From contig JASFXZ010000038.1 in assembly GCA_032209605.1 (NCBI GenBank), forward strand, positions 1,674,001-1,738,000: DNA of 64,000 nt, read 5' to 3'. This document shows, piece by piece, positions 25,701 through 34,173 of the stretch. Below the pieces are notes generated by a model. That model was given only the letters and a program-made list of their open reading frames with translations. It was not told the origin of the DNA and ran no database searches. Each line of letters starts with the position of its first letter. Position 1 is the first letter of the stretch. The translations under genes and the position numbers were made by a program. This DNA comes from Mactromeris polynyma (taxonomy: Eukaryota > Mollusca > Bivalvia > Venerida > Mactridae).

Positions 25701-28700
25701 CAAAGTCAGACAGTAAAATAAGTTTGTGCAAGCGCAATAAGCCCGTGTTCGTATGATATTCATTAGAACCCATGCTCTTTAGCTATACATGTACGTATAA
25801 AAGTACAAATCCACCGTTGTTTTGCAGATATGGTGGAACATTTCATCCAAATTGGTTTAATAAGGAACTTCTATCAGATCAAAACACAGGCAAATTTAGC
25901 GATCTGGCTTGCACTGAAAGTGACCTTTCCCTACTCGATTGCGACCACACATTTGATGACAGGGATAGTTCTAAAAATAAGCCAATGGTCATCACCTGTT
26001 TTGACTTTAACATCACGGGTAAAGTATTCTTCATATAATTATAAATAATTCAAATTATAACTTTAACATCAAGAGTGAAGCACTGCTGATGACAGCTTCA
26101 TGGGTTGCTAACCCGTACTCGCACCTTAGTTAATGATTGTGAAGTTAGCGGTTAAACTTAGCCGAAGGTGGGATTCGATCTCATGAACTTGGAATCAGGA
26201 GTGTTTTACCCCTTGACCACTATGCCTCCCTTGTATACATGTACACGATAATACGACCACAGGGACCCGTATCCTCCCTTATATACATATACACATGAAT
26301 AAGACCACAGAAACCCGTATCCTCCCTTATATACATATACACATGAATAAGACCACAGGGACCCGTATCCTCCCTTATATACATATACACATGAATAAGA
26401 CCACAGAAACCCGTATCCTCCCTTATATACATATACACATGAATAAGACCACAGAAACCCGTATCCTCCCTTATATACATATACACATGAATAAGACCAC
26501 AGGGACCCGTATCCTCTCTCGTATACATGTACACGATAATAAGACCACAGGGACCCGTATCCTCCCTTGTATACATATACACGATAATAAGACCACAGAA
26601 ACCCGTATCCTCCCTTGTATACATATACACGATAATAAGACCACAGAAACCCGTATCCTCCCTTGTATACATATACACGTTAATAAGACCACAGAAACCC
26701 GTATCCTCCCTTGTATACATATACACGATAATAAGACCACAGAAACCCGTATCCTCCCTTGTATACATATACACGATAATAAGACCACAGGGACCCGTAT
26801 CCTCCCTTGTATACATATACACGTTAATAAGACCACAGAAACCCGTATCCTCCCTTGTATACATATACACGATAATAAGACCACAGAAACCCGTATCCTC
26901 CCTTGTATACATATACACGTTAATAAGACCACAGAAACCCGTATCCTCCCTTGTATACATATACACGATAATAAGACCACAGAAACCCGTATCCTCCCTT
27001 GTATACATATACACGATAATAAGACCACAGGGACCCGTATCCTCCCTTGTATACATATACACGTTAATAAGACCACAGGGACCCGTATCCTCCCTTGTAT
27101 ACATATACACGTTAATAAGACCACAGAAACCCGTATCCTCCCTTGTATACATATACACGTTAATAAGACCACAGAAACCCGTATCCTCCCTTGTATACAT
27201 ATACACGTTAATAAGACCACAGGGACCCGTATCCTCCCTTGTATACATATACACGATAATAAGACCACAGGGACCCGTATCCTCCCTTGTATACATATAC
27301 ACGTTAATAAGACCACAGGGACCCGTATCCTCCCTTGTATACATATACACGTTAATAAGACCACAGAAACCCGTATCCTCCCTTGTATACATATACACGT
27401 TAATAAGACCACAGAAACCCGTATCCTCCCTTGTATACATATACACGTTAATAAGACCACAGGGACCCGTATCCTCCCTTGTATACATATACACGTTAAT
27501 AAGACCACAGAAACCCGTATCCTCCCTTGTATACATATACACGATAATAAGACCACAGGGACCCGTATCAAACCCTTTCCGGACAAAAAGGAGTGTATAT
27601 GTTATATAAAATATATGCCAAGGCTTGTCTATGTTATATAAAATATATGCGTTTCACGAAGAACCCTTAGTCAATACCAGGGGCAATATTACAGAAACAT
27701 CAAAGTTACATTTCCTTTACTGGTTTATGTAACCTACAGGATATTATATGGTCAAATCAAGAGTGAATAGTATATATATGTTGTTATCGTTACCATTATA
27801 AAGCGTAACAGTTTTAATGTGGTTTTTGAATTACATCCATTTGAAGTGAAAATATTTAAGATTTACTTAAGATGCTTCTGTTCTAAAAGTCCCCGCGGCC
27901 ATCGACTACGGCAAAGTATGGCATTTAGGATAGATATGTATCAACAAAGACTTGGTGTGGTAAGAAAACCCGATAGCTTTCATTGAAATTTTACGTGTGG
28001 AAATTATTAATATAGCCAGTATAAGTGCAGGATCTTTGAATCTTTGAATTTTCGTATATTCATCCAATTTTATCCAATAATTCTATAGTTTGTTTTTCAA
28101 TCATTCAAGAAAAACTACCAATCAGGTCAGAGAAATGTTTTAAAAAAGTGCACGTTTTCTCGAAAGCTTGGAGAAAATGTAGTATTTCAGGGGGGAAATC
28201 ATTACAACGAGAAATTTTAATAATCTGGCGCTCGTACTGGCTACATTAGTATGAATATGATTTCATTACAATTAAACGGGTTTTCTGAACACACTATTTC
28301 GGTTGTTTTCAAATATATTGCATTAAATTCCAAAGCGTACTTTTCCGTAGACGGTGGCCTGGGTGAAACTGTCAATACCACAAAGAGCTCGAAACTGGTC
28401 CCTGTTGATTATACCCCCTACATGTATGTCTTCATAATGCATTTCATCAAGACATATATATACATATATGTATTATGCCACTTTGAGAATGTTCGATTTT
28501 AAATGAAAAGACGCAACAATGAACGGCCAATAGTGTTTTGGATACGCAGTAAAACATACCTATGGCAATCAATAATTTCAGATGGGAACCATGTATATCT
28601 GCAACCAGTAGAAGACGAAAGTTATAGTGTCCTGACGATAAACTTAACAAATATCAATGGTGTAGTATGCCATGAGACGGACTGGAAGGATAACGACGAG

Positions 28701-29418
28701 GGTCTCGTGGCGTGTAAATCCATCAACCCAGGCTGGCAACAGTATGTTTTTATGCCAGTTTTCATTGTATTAGAGCAATCCATTCATTGCAATGGCTTAT
28801 CTCTACTGAATGCTTACCTCCCTCTTTGCATTTTAAAATCTTCACAACATCATGACAAAGTGATCTGACACGATGAGCCCGAGTTGGACGGGCTTACGTG
28901 TTGTTATCGATTGCGGTAATCTATGTTATATTCATGATTCGAATCACAGAAGATTGTCACGAGTTCTTTCCCTTCATACCATCTTGAGTTATCTCCCTTT
29001 CTTTGTATATATATTATACACATATACTATAGAAGGAATAAAGAGGGAGAACTTTAGATGGGATAAGAGGAAAGAACTCGTGACGAACTCCTGTGGTTCG
29101 AATGAATGGAACAGTATAAATGTCGATGTAACGGCGGATTAGTACTTTTGATTTGTACATAAGCTTGGAGTAATGATATATCAATTGCATTTCGTATCGT
29201 TTCCTTCAACGTTTAAGTTCAAATAACGTCTGGGAATATCATTTATCCATTTCAGAATTGGAAACGAGAAAAAAACTAGAAGTGAGAATAATGTTCTGGT
29301 GAGTCATGTTAAATGTTCTGGCGAGGAGCCAAACTTGCTTTACTGTCAGAATGAAGGATGGGGGTGGGCTGACGGATGCCCAGTGGACGATATTCTCGCA
29401 ATCACATGTGGACCATAA
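16467..29418 (+). CDS. Secreted PAN-EGF-Sushi-SRCR receptor-like protein (10-exon gene)
   Basis: The model joins 16467-16784, 17879-17978, 19920-20075, 22080-22223, 22638-22799, 23974-24141, 25211-25373, 25828-26018, 28582-28741 and 29256-29418. It sums to 1725 nt (574 residues plus stop), with GT-AG borders and matching phases at every junction (0,1,1,1,1,1,2,1,2). Domains in order: signal peptide (1-25), PAN/apple (26-104), EGF-like (107-139), Sushi (141-191), EB/EGF-like (192-239), Sushi (240-293), Sushi (294-349), SRCR (350-467), SRCR (468-574). No membrane segment or GPI tail is seen, so a secreted protein is expected. Families with this mix bind carbohydrate or protein ligands, often in immunity or adhesion; the ligand here is unknown. 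Cys-rich domains encoded by phase-1 exons fit exon shuffling. Exon 4's acceptor is uncertain, and additional unseen exons are possible. Confidence 0.8.
17879..17978 (+). CDS. Exon 2: short EGF-like module
   Basis: Acceptor TTGTTCCAG precedes ATTGATCCAAGC. The encoded IDPSCFPRPCGMDEVCIPKL and the following CSFYCMPAG give the C-x4-C-x5-C-x8-C-x3-C spacing of a partial EGF-like module. It ends with one base of a codon before GTGAGT. Phase joins exon 3. Confidence 0.75.
18081..18499 (+). mobile_element. MITE family R3, copy 1 (intronic)
   Basis: About 419 bp in intron 2, matching 40004-40397 in the same orientation. Its ends are imperfect inverted repeats: TGTTCACAGAG at the left and TTTGTGAAC at the right. 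Inside the ends, GATCTGGATCAAG mirrors CTTGATCCTGATC. No coding capacity, so a non-autonomous DNA transposon is likely. Confidence 0.65.
19920..20075 (+). CDS. Exon 3: Sushi (CCP) domain 1
   Basis: Acceptor TTATCACAG; donor GTAAGT after GATC. Encodes one CCP module with four Cys: VCPFPKAG at the first, ELHCGKGYIGN with the central C-x-x-GY, SATCLPNGEW, and KCD at the end. The G-x-W after the third Cys is the usual CCP mark. Phase-1 borders on both sides, as is typical of shuffled Sushi exons. Confidence 0.88.
20367..20770. repeat. 51-bp tandem repeat in intron 3
   Basis: Unit built on CTCAATTCTAGAACACCCTG, TAAAATCTCATACTAATAGA and CTTGTAGGCTA. Starts at 20371, 20422, 20473, 20524 and 20575 give a 51-bp period, followed by about three degenerate units to 20770. 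Confidence 0.9.
21551..21720 (-). mobile_element. Possible LINE 3'-end fragment
   Basis: On the minus strand this ends with GCGCAATAAACTTTGAACTT, a 3'-terminal motif type seen in many truncated LINE tails. No coding part remains. Assignment is by resemblance only. Confidence 0.3.
22080..22223 (+). CDS. Exon 4: EB/EGF-like cysteine module
   Basis: Encodes GYRCYDDETCSLIHG, then CSKKKCKCEPYKTYDPDINE with a final C. This is the pattern of EB or EGF-like modules. Donor GTAAGA follows GTGCTAG in phase 1. Two acceptors keep the frame and phase: one before TGTGTTCATCC (exon from 22080, one more Cys) and one after CCAATACAG (exon from 22089). The choice cannot be made without transcripts. Confidence 0.75.
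   Translation, partial: CVHPIQQYSATDAMTMRHVPSFMVYVQKRNVNVNHTRHTIQISTNVC
22638..22799 (+). CDS. Exon 5: Sushi (CCP) domain 2
   Basis: Acceptor ATATGTCCAG, donor GTAAGT. Encodes DCGEPLLVQNAITTGN, MSYECTEGFF, NTIVCTESGW and KFECY: four Cys and the G-W before the last. Length and phase match a single CCP module. Confidence 0.88.
22962..23285 (+). mobile_element. tRNA-derived SINE, family 3, copy 1 (intronic)
   Basis: Starts in a truncated tRNA-like head with B-box GGTTCGATATCC at 22991, continues through the family core GAGAAGTTGTCAGCTGCTTG (23073) and ends with a tail containing GACGTTAAATAAAGC. The body aligns with 53995-54225 over more than 200 bp. It lies inside a degenerate MITE-like sequence: the flanks 22917-22956 and 23305-23343 share the motif ATCGGGACC...GATACCAAGTA. 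Confidence 0.7.
23974..24141 (+). CDS. Exon 6: Sushi (CCP) domain 3
   Basis: Acceptor TTAAATGCAG, donor GTAAGG. Encodes CDPPPEVGGAILSGKEDE, VRHYVCKTDL, TIMCIDGTWKPEG and ACY. It has four Cys and the G-T-W signature; phase 1 on both sides. Confidence 0.88.
24480..24650 (+). mobile_element. TA-flanked MITE of the CAGTRAAACCTC family, copy 1
   Basis: About 171 bp in intron 6. The left end is CAGTTAAACCCCACTTAG and the right end GGTTTTACTG followed by TA. It is the reverse complement of 47678-47846 with substitutions. Neighbouring right-hand ends of the same type lie near 22612, 23935 and 25183, all ending in CTGTA. Confidence 0.7.
24919..25077 (+). mobile_element. TA-flanked MITE of the CAGT-GGA-TTCG family, copy 1
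   Basis: Begins CAGTTGGACTTCGTTTATTT after TA (24917-24918) and ends GAATGAAAGAAGTCCGACTG before TA (25078-25079), so both the inverted repeats and the TA duplication are visible. 159 bp, no coding sequence. Related copies lie at 50331-50474 and 30917-31231. Confidence 0.75.
25211..25373 (+). CDS. Exon 7: first half of SRCR domain 1
   Basis: Acceptor TACTCCGCAG. Encodes GIRLFPLNQEKG, YLEMFINGQWSYIDEQKW and VACREINSSL, the N-terminal half of an SRCR domain (R-L, G-x-L-E, G-x-W, V-x-C-R-E). The donor is taken as GTAATC after TTAAT in phase 2, because only this restores the reading frame with exon 8 and yields YGGTF, the expected SRCR continuation. Confidence 0.82.
25395..25441. repeat. Trinucleotide microsatellite (ATC/GTC then GTT)
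   Basis: Interrupted CATCATCGTCGTCATCGTC followed by about seven GTT units and GTCGTC, directly after exon 7. Confidence 0.85.
25828..26018 (+). CDS. Exon 8: second half of SRCR domain 1
   Basis: Acceptor TGTTTTGCAG. Encodes YGGTFHPNWF, DLACTESDLSLLDCDHTF and MVITCFDFN: the C-x-x-x-E-x-x-L-x-x-C and terminal V-x-C of SRCR. Donor GTAAAG after ATCACGG, phase 1. Confidence 0.85.
26085..26232 (-). mobile_element. tRNA-like SINE remnant at the minisatellite edge
   Basis: Read on the minus strand from 26232, GGGAGGCATAGTGGTCAAGG is tRNA-like (A-box region) and is followed about 35 nt later by GATCGAATCCC, a B-box relative. The body continues leftward with no clear tail. It lies in intron 8, and its head is also the first unit of the adjoining 48-bp array. 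Confidence 0.55.
26225..27572. repeat. Second 48-bp minisatellite (about 28 units) in intron 8
   Basis: Unit: CCTCCCTTGTATACATATAC, ACGATAATAAGACCACAG and RRACCCGTAT. The main variants are ACGATAAT/ACGTTAAT/ACATGAAT and CAGAAACC/CAGGGACC. The period is exactly 48 bp throughout, so open frames of 360-448 codons appear in several frames on both strands. They are not genes: each is a 16-residue motif repeated inside an intron of the SRCR gene. Unrelated in sequence to the array at 1-6160. Confidence 0.95.
28582..28741 (+). CDS. Exon 9: first half of SRCR domain 2
   Basis: Acceptor AATAATTTCAG, donor GTATGT after GGCTGGCAACA (phase 2). Encodes DGNHVYLQPVEDESYSVL, NGVVCHETDWKDNDEGLV and ACKSINPGWQQ, the G-x-V-C ... 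W ... V-x-C-K half of an SRCR domain. The open frame continues upstream (28503) without support; the phase from exon 8 fixes this acceptor. Confidence 0.82.
28934..29105. mobile_element. Foldback MITE (long palindrome) in intron 9
   Basis: The two halves are imperfect reverse complements over about 80 bp each. GATTCGAATCACAG pairs with CTGTGGTTCGAATG, CACGAGTTCTTTCC with GGAAAGAACTCGTG, and GTTATCTCCCTTT with AGAGGGAGAAC, around a TATATA centre. A half-element of the same type is at 45290-45365. Confidence 0.8.
29256..29418 (+). CDS. Exon 10: second half of SRCR domain 2 and stop
   Basis: Acceptor TATCCATTTCAG. One base completes the split codon, then IGNEKKTRSENNVLVSHVKC, SGEEPNLLYCQNEGWGW, ADGCPVDDILAITCGP and TAA at 29416. 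This gives the C-x-G-x-E-x-x-L-x-x-C, C-x-x-x-x-x-x-x-x-V/I-x-C ending of SRCR. The protein stops three residues past the last Cys, leaving no room for a membrane anchor. Confidence 0.88.
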
Positions 29419-30400
29419 AACTGGATGTATGGATATTCGCTAACACCGTCACCTCACTTTCAATAATGTTGTTATTTTAACTCCACACAATATCTTCATA
29501 GTCAGTCATTTCATCGCCGTCATTATGATCAATCTTCTAGACTAGTGACCAGCTAATCATCTACACTCAGGTACAATCAGTCAACGGTATGCAGTAATCA
29601 GTTGAAGGAGCTGGACGCCTCGTTGGCTACAGGAAATGAGACAGATACAGCGTGCCACACATCCCGTTACAGAGCGTAAAAAGTGTCTTGTTATAGTTAG
29701 TGGGTGATTGAGAAACAGGCTCTCCCTGGTCGTTAAATAATTAAATACTGGTCGATATATTCCTTAACACATATGTCACAGTCCCGAGTACTGGTCGCAT
29801 TCAGAATTAACATATATTGTTTGTATATGAGAACGTTGAAAGTATATATACAATTTCAGCAACCTACATTGCTTTATTTTTGCGAAATATTGTCGGAACA
29901 ATGTCAAACTCTTTAATAGACAAAATCCGAACACTGAAATACAGAATAAAGTTAAAATGTTTATTCTAGCAGATAATAGTATGCATCACAAAGGGAGACA
30001 ACTGCGTATGAGATCAAAGTCGTTGTATTATCTTTATCTCCGTCAGGTCCTATATCTGGATTAGGATAACTCACCGACCGATTCGACGTTTTTCCTGTTT
30101 GGTCTTAACGATAATAAGTCCCTTCGTTCATCTGTCAGTTCGACGTTCTGTCCGGAATCCAGCACATTATAACCGTTAGTTGCTCTTCCATACACATGAA
30201 TGAAAAAGGAGGAAGTTCTGTCGGATGATGTTTTAGTTTAGTTTAATAAAATTTTATTATTTTTATACATATAACTGTCATATTTGCACAAACATACAAA
30301 TAACTTGTACATACATACACACGTTTTAACAATATTATCCAGAGCCCTCCCTAGATGTTTTGTTGCGATACCCTGTCGTAACCAATATTAAGTATTAAGT
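29419..30400. other. 3' flank of the SRCR gene
   Basis: Contains AATAAA at 29945, which could serve as a polyadenylation signal but is over 500 nt past the stop. The region 30233-30310, with AATAAAATTTTATT, resembles a truncated LINE tail on the minus strand. No exon recognised. Confidence 0.35.
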
Positions 30401-30686
30401 ATTTGCGTTTATTTATCGTCGCCACCGGTTTCCCATATGGGCGACGCCTCCAGAAGAAGTTAGTCATATTACATTTTTGGAGGATAGTGCATGATACAGA
30501 AGATGCCCCAGTTCCAGAAGCACCCCTGGTTCTTTTACGTGCTCGATGTAAAGCATCATACACGGGACCTCGGTTTTTAAAGTCTCGTCCGAAAGACTGT
30601 TAGTACGGTCAGTGATGGAGCGGGGAATCGAACCAGCGATCCCTGGATTACAAGTCCAGCGTTTTACCACTGGACCACGGATCCGC
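30401..30686 (-). mobile_element. tRNA-derived SINE, family 1, copy 2
   Basis: Full-length counterpart of 6730-7014. On the minus strand it starts with AGCGGATCCGTGGTCCAGTG (A-box region) and GGTTCGATTCC (B-box), and ends near GGCGACGATAAATAAACGC. A 12-bp direct repeat, TAAGTATTAAGT, lies at 30389-30400 and 30687-30698. It is the better preserved of the two copies. Confidence 0.88.
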
Positions 30687-30916
30687 TAAGTATTAAGTGT
30701 TTATCATAAGGTTTTTAAGTGGACGATTCGGAACACTTCGGTTAATACATATGCTGAATTCATTTTCCAAACGATCAACGAATAAGTGTGTATACATACA
30801 AATATCTTCGGGACAAAAAGGTGAATAACACGACGGATAGCTGAAGTAGTTGCGTCCTCCTTAAACAAGATCAACATGTATCGGGTGGAAATCTGAAACT
30901 TCGTGTTTTTAAAGTA

Positions 30917-31231
30917 CAATCGGGCCTCATTCATTCGAATTTTATTTCGAGTAATACATGGTTTCGAATGACCCATTTCAATTCGTCGTACATAAGAAAA
31001 TAAATCGGGACCTGCTATTTAGTTCGGATGATACCGAGTATTTCATAACATGAACACAAATTTATGAACTAATTTCTACGCAGGACCGGTGATGACATTC
31101 ATACTATTATTTCTCTCTTTTAAGAAAGTTGCGATTTCAAGATTTTCACGATTTCAATTCCCCGAAATCATAATTTCAACTGCACGAATTCATATTCAAT
31201 ATTGGGTTGTCGAATAACCGAGGTCCGGCTG
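30917..31231 (+). mobile_element. MITE of the CAGT-GGA-TTCG family, diverged copy
   Basis: Left end CAATCGGGCCTCATTCATTC after TA; right end GTCGAATAACCGAGG and CCGGCTG. The interior (GATACCGAGTATTT, CATTCATACTATTATTTCTC) matches the degenerate sequence at 23305-23500. Confidence 0.55.
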
Positions 31232-31590
31232 TGTTCACAGTGTGAGATCTTCATAGAGAAGCTTTGAGAGACGCAGAATTTGGCTCTTGTTAAAAGTGTA
31301 TTGCTTTAGAGAGGTTAATGTGATTATAAATTATTACTGCCGGAAAATTAATGAAGTTGCTGAAGAAAGGTTGTTGCTCAAGAGATAGGGTTTTAGATAG
31401 GGTGCACTTGGTATTGTTTTATGTATTTTAGTAGTTTATTATTCGTATTATAAGAGCTTAAAGCGCCATTTCATATGTTATGTAATTAATGTATATATAG
31501 AACGAGAACGCATGTAAAAGAACGCATGTAACATATCTGTAATCGTTTATGACTATTTAGAAAACAAATAAACAAAAACATGATTTATAT

Positions 31591-31752
31591 CTCGAAATAA
31601 TGAATTTTCTAAAATTTTCACAAACCTAAATTACATGCCTTATCGCCATTTGTCACGATGCTTATTACTGTAAAAATGAGTATTGCTGCCTTGTAAAAAA
31701 CCATTTTCAGTGTTCAATGCGCAAATAAATATATCTTTCTATCTTTCTATCC
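31591..31752 (+). mobile_element. Possible retroelement 3' tail
   Basis: Ends with CAATGCGCAAATAAATATAT and a short TCTATCTT repeat, as in many LINE or SINE 3' tails. No coding part. Confidence 0.3.
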
Positions 31753-32482
31753 ATATAAAACCTATTTGGTAAGGATTGACATTCTTGCTGAGGAAAATAT
31801 GTTCATGTCCCTGAATTTGACATAATTTATTATAAATAGAACATTTAACTCCTAACTTCTTCTAAGACATTTCCCTGTCACTGAATAACTCGATGCCTAA
31901 ACTGCTGAATGTGACCATTTCTGACAAGTATGAACGATTTTTAATGTAATAAAACCTTGTGACCTTCCCTGTTCGTAATAAAGATGATAAATTAGAACAT
32001 CTGTCAAAATCTCTACTTTCATTTTGATGTCTACAATAGGCTACTTTCGGTTTAGAAAATATCGATAATAAAGTTACGGAAGTTCTTTATGTGAAATGCA
32101 ATTGTGTGGCTATCTTAGTAGGGACACAATAATGTATTGCTGCTTTCAAATTCAGATATTACTGGAAATTGAAAGTAGCAGTGACTGGCTACAATATTTT
32201 TGTGCGTTTGAAAGTTCTCCATCTGAATACATGTATTTCAATGCTAAGCTGTATTTTTGCAAAATATTTTTGTGCATTCTTTTTATTCAATATTATTATT
32301 AGTGTAGTCATGTACTTGTGTGTGAATAAATAGTTTCAAACAGTGTTAGTGGTTGTACTTGATATATTATTCTGTAACTAAATGCGTTGCATTCTGTTCG
32401 CGCCCCAGACATGCAGGTACAACAGTAATAGTACAAGGTTCGTGCCTATATTTGAATGCAGTAAAATCTCACTTAAAACAAG
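31753..32482. other. Non-coding, no feature recognised
   Basis: AT-rich; nothing supported. Confidence 0.35.
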
Positions 32483-33000
32483 TTGAGTGAAGATGGCGCG
32501 GCAATCGTACATCGTACATCAACACTGAGTACCGACCCAGCTTGAATACAGAGCCAGCACTGCCATCGTTAGTCGACTAATATTTTGAATACAAATCTTA
32601 AATCGAACCCAGAGTTAGCACTGACATCAACATTCGAAACGGGTCCGCGGCGAATACATATCTGAAGTCGAAAAACGAGCTAGCTCGTACATCGTTATTC
32701 GAGTTGTCTAAATAATTTGAATAATGAACTACATGTAGTAGCGAATCCAGAGCTAGCATTGATATCAACATTCGAACTTCACCGGGGCGAATACATATCT
32801 GGAGATGAATAACGAGCAAGCTCGTACATCGTTATTCGAGTTTTCTAAATAATTTGATTATTGAATTAGTAGCGAATTCAGAGCTAGCATTGATATCAAC
32901 ATTCGAACTTGACCGGGTCGAATACAAATCTAGAGATGATTAACGAGCTAGCCCTTACATCGTTATTCGAGTTTTTTTTTAAATATTTGAATGCAGACCT
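32483..33000 (+). repeat. Dispersed repeat R4, copy 1, with internal tandem units
   Basis: Starts GTTGAGTGAAGATGGCGCGG and contains about three 118-120-bp tandem units. Each unit has GAGCTAGCATTGATATCAAC, ATTCGAACTTGACCGGG, and GTACATCGTTATTCGAGTTT. It matches 39450-39770 in opposite orientation. A short conserved end plus a tandem core recalls the pearl-type elements of bivalves, but that assignment is inference. Confidence 0.65.
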
Positions 33001-33009
33001 AGTACACGC

Positions 33010-33296
33010 CCTCCAAACACGCGCTTTTCCTCGAAACATTTTGTGGAGGGTTGGGGAGGGAGTAAAAACAAAAGTATATTTTTGCATGTCTATACGCACA
33101 ACAACAACAAGTCTTTGGGGGGCACCCTCGCCCTTCCCCCCAAAAGGACTTTTTCAATTTGTCTATTTCTAAACTCACAACAAAGGCCTTCAAGTGCTTG
33201 GACCCCATCCCCTAAAAAAATACTTTTACGTTTTCAGTGTTTTGCATTTCTACTCACAACAACAACAACAACAGCAAAAGTCTTTGTGGCACCCTT
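33010..33296. repeat. Two degenerate copies of a roughly 180-bp unit
   Basis: GCATGTCTATACGCACAACA with AAGTCTTTGGGGGGCACCCT (about 33083-33126) recurs as CATTTCTACTCACAACAACA with AAGTCTTTGTGGCACCCTT (about 33246-33296). Confidence 0.5.
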
Positions 33297-34155
33297 AAAA
33301 ATTTAAGTCGGTAAGAGTGACTTCCCATTATAATCAGGGAAGATCACTCTTAAAACTTTAATATTAAGTCGGTAAGAGTGCCTTTTCTTTATAAACAGTG
33401 ATGGTCACCCTGAAAAACCGAAAATTTAAGTCGAGAAGAATGACTTCCCTATATAATAAGGGGAGATCACTCAGAAAAACTTAAACTTTTAGTCGGTAAG
33501 AGTGACTTCCCTTTATAATGAGGCTAGAACACTCTGAAATACTGAAACTTATAGTCATAAGAGTGACTTCCCTTTATAGTCAGGGGAGGTCATTTTGAAA
33601 AACCTAAAACTTGAGTCGGTAAGAGTGACTTCCCTTTATAATCAGGGGAGATCACACTGAAAACTTAAAATTTAGGTCGGTAAGAATGACTTCCCTTTAT
33701 AATCAGGGGATATCACTCTGAAAAACTTAATATTTGAGTCGGTAAGAGTGACTTCCCTTTATAATCAGGTAAATCACTCTGAAAAACTTAAAACATTTGA
33801 GTCGGTATGAGTGACTTCCCTTTTATAATCAGGGGAGATCACTCTGACAAAATTAAAATTTTAATCGGTAAGAGAGACTTCCCTTATAATAAGGGGAGGT
33901 CAATCTGAAAAACTTAAAATTTATGTCGGTAAGAGTGACTTCCCTTTAAATTCAGGGGAGATCACTCTGAAAAACTTAAAATTTTAGTCAGTTAGAGTGA
34001 CTTTCCTTTATAATTAGGCGAGAACACTCTGAAATACTAAATCTTATAGTCATAAGAGTGACTTCCCTTTATAATCAGGGTCGGACACTCTGAAAACTTA
34101 AAATTAAAGTCGGTAAGAATTACTTCCCTTTCTAATCAGGGGAGATCACTATAAA
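33297..34155. repeat. 61-bp tandem array of hairpin-forming units (about 14)
   Basis: Consensus unit: AGTCGGTAAGAGTGACTTCC, CTTTATAATCAGGGGAGATC and ACTCTGAAAAACTTAAAATT. AGAGTGACTTCCC pairs with GGGGAGATCACTCT across TTTATAATCA, so every unit can form a stem of about 12 bp. Period 60-62 bp, with substitutions and small indels. The array stops about 12-18 bp before the LINE. Confidence 0.92.
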
Positions 34156-34173
34156 AACGGAGATTTCCGGAAA

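Noticed and set aside
26220..27641. Open frames of 360-448 codons in several frames
   Set aside because: They are the second 48-bp minisatellite, inside an intron of the SRCR gene, with no start or splice support.
28251..28502. Extra SRCR-gene exon upstream of exon 9
   Set aside because: The frame is open but no acceptor/donor pair keeps phase 1 to exon 9, and there is no SRCR motif in it.
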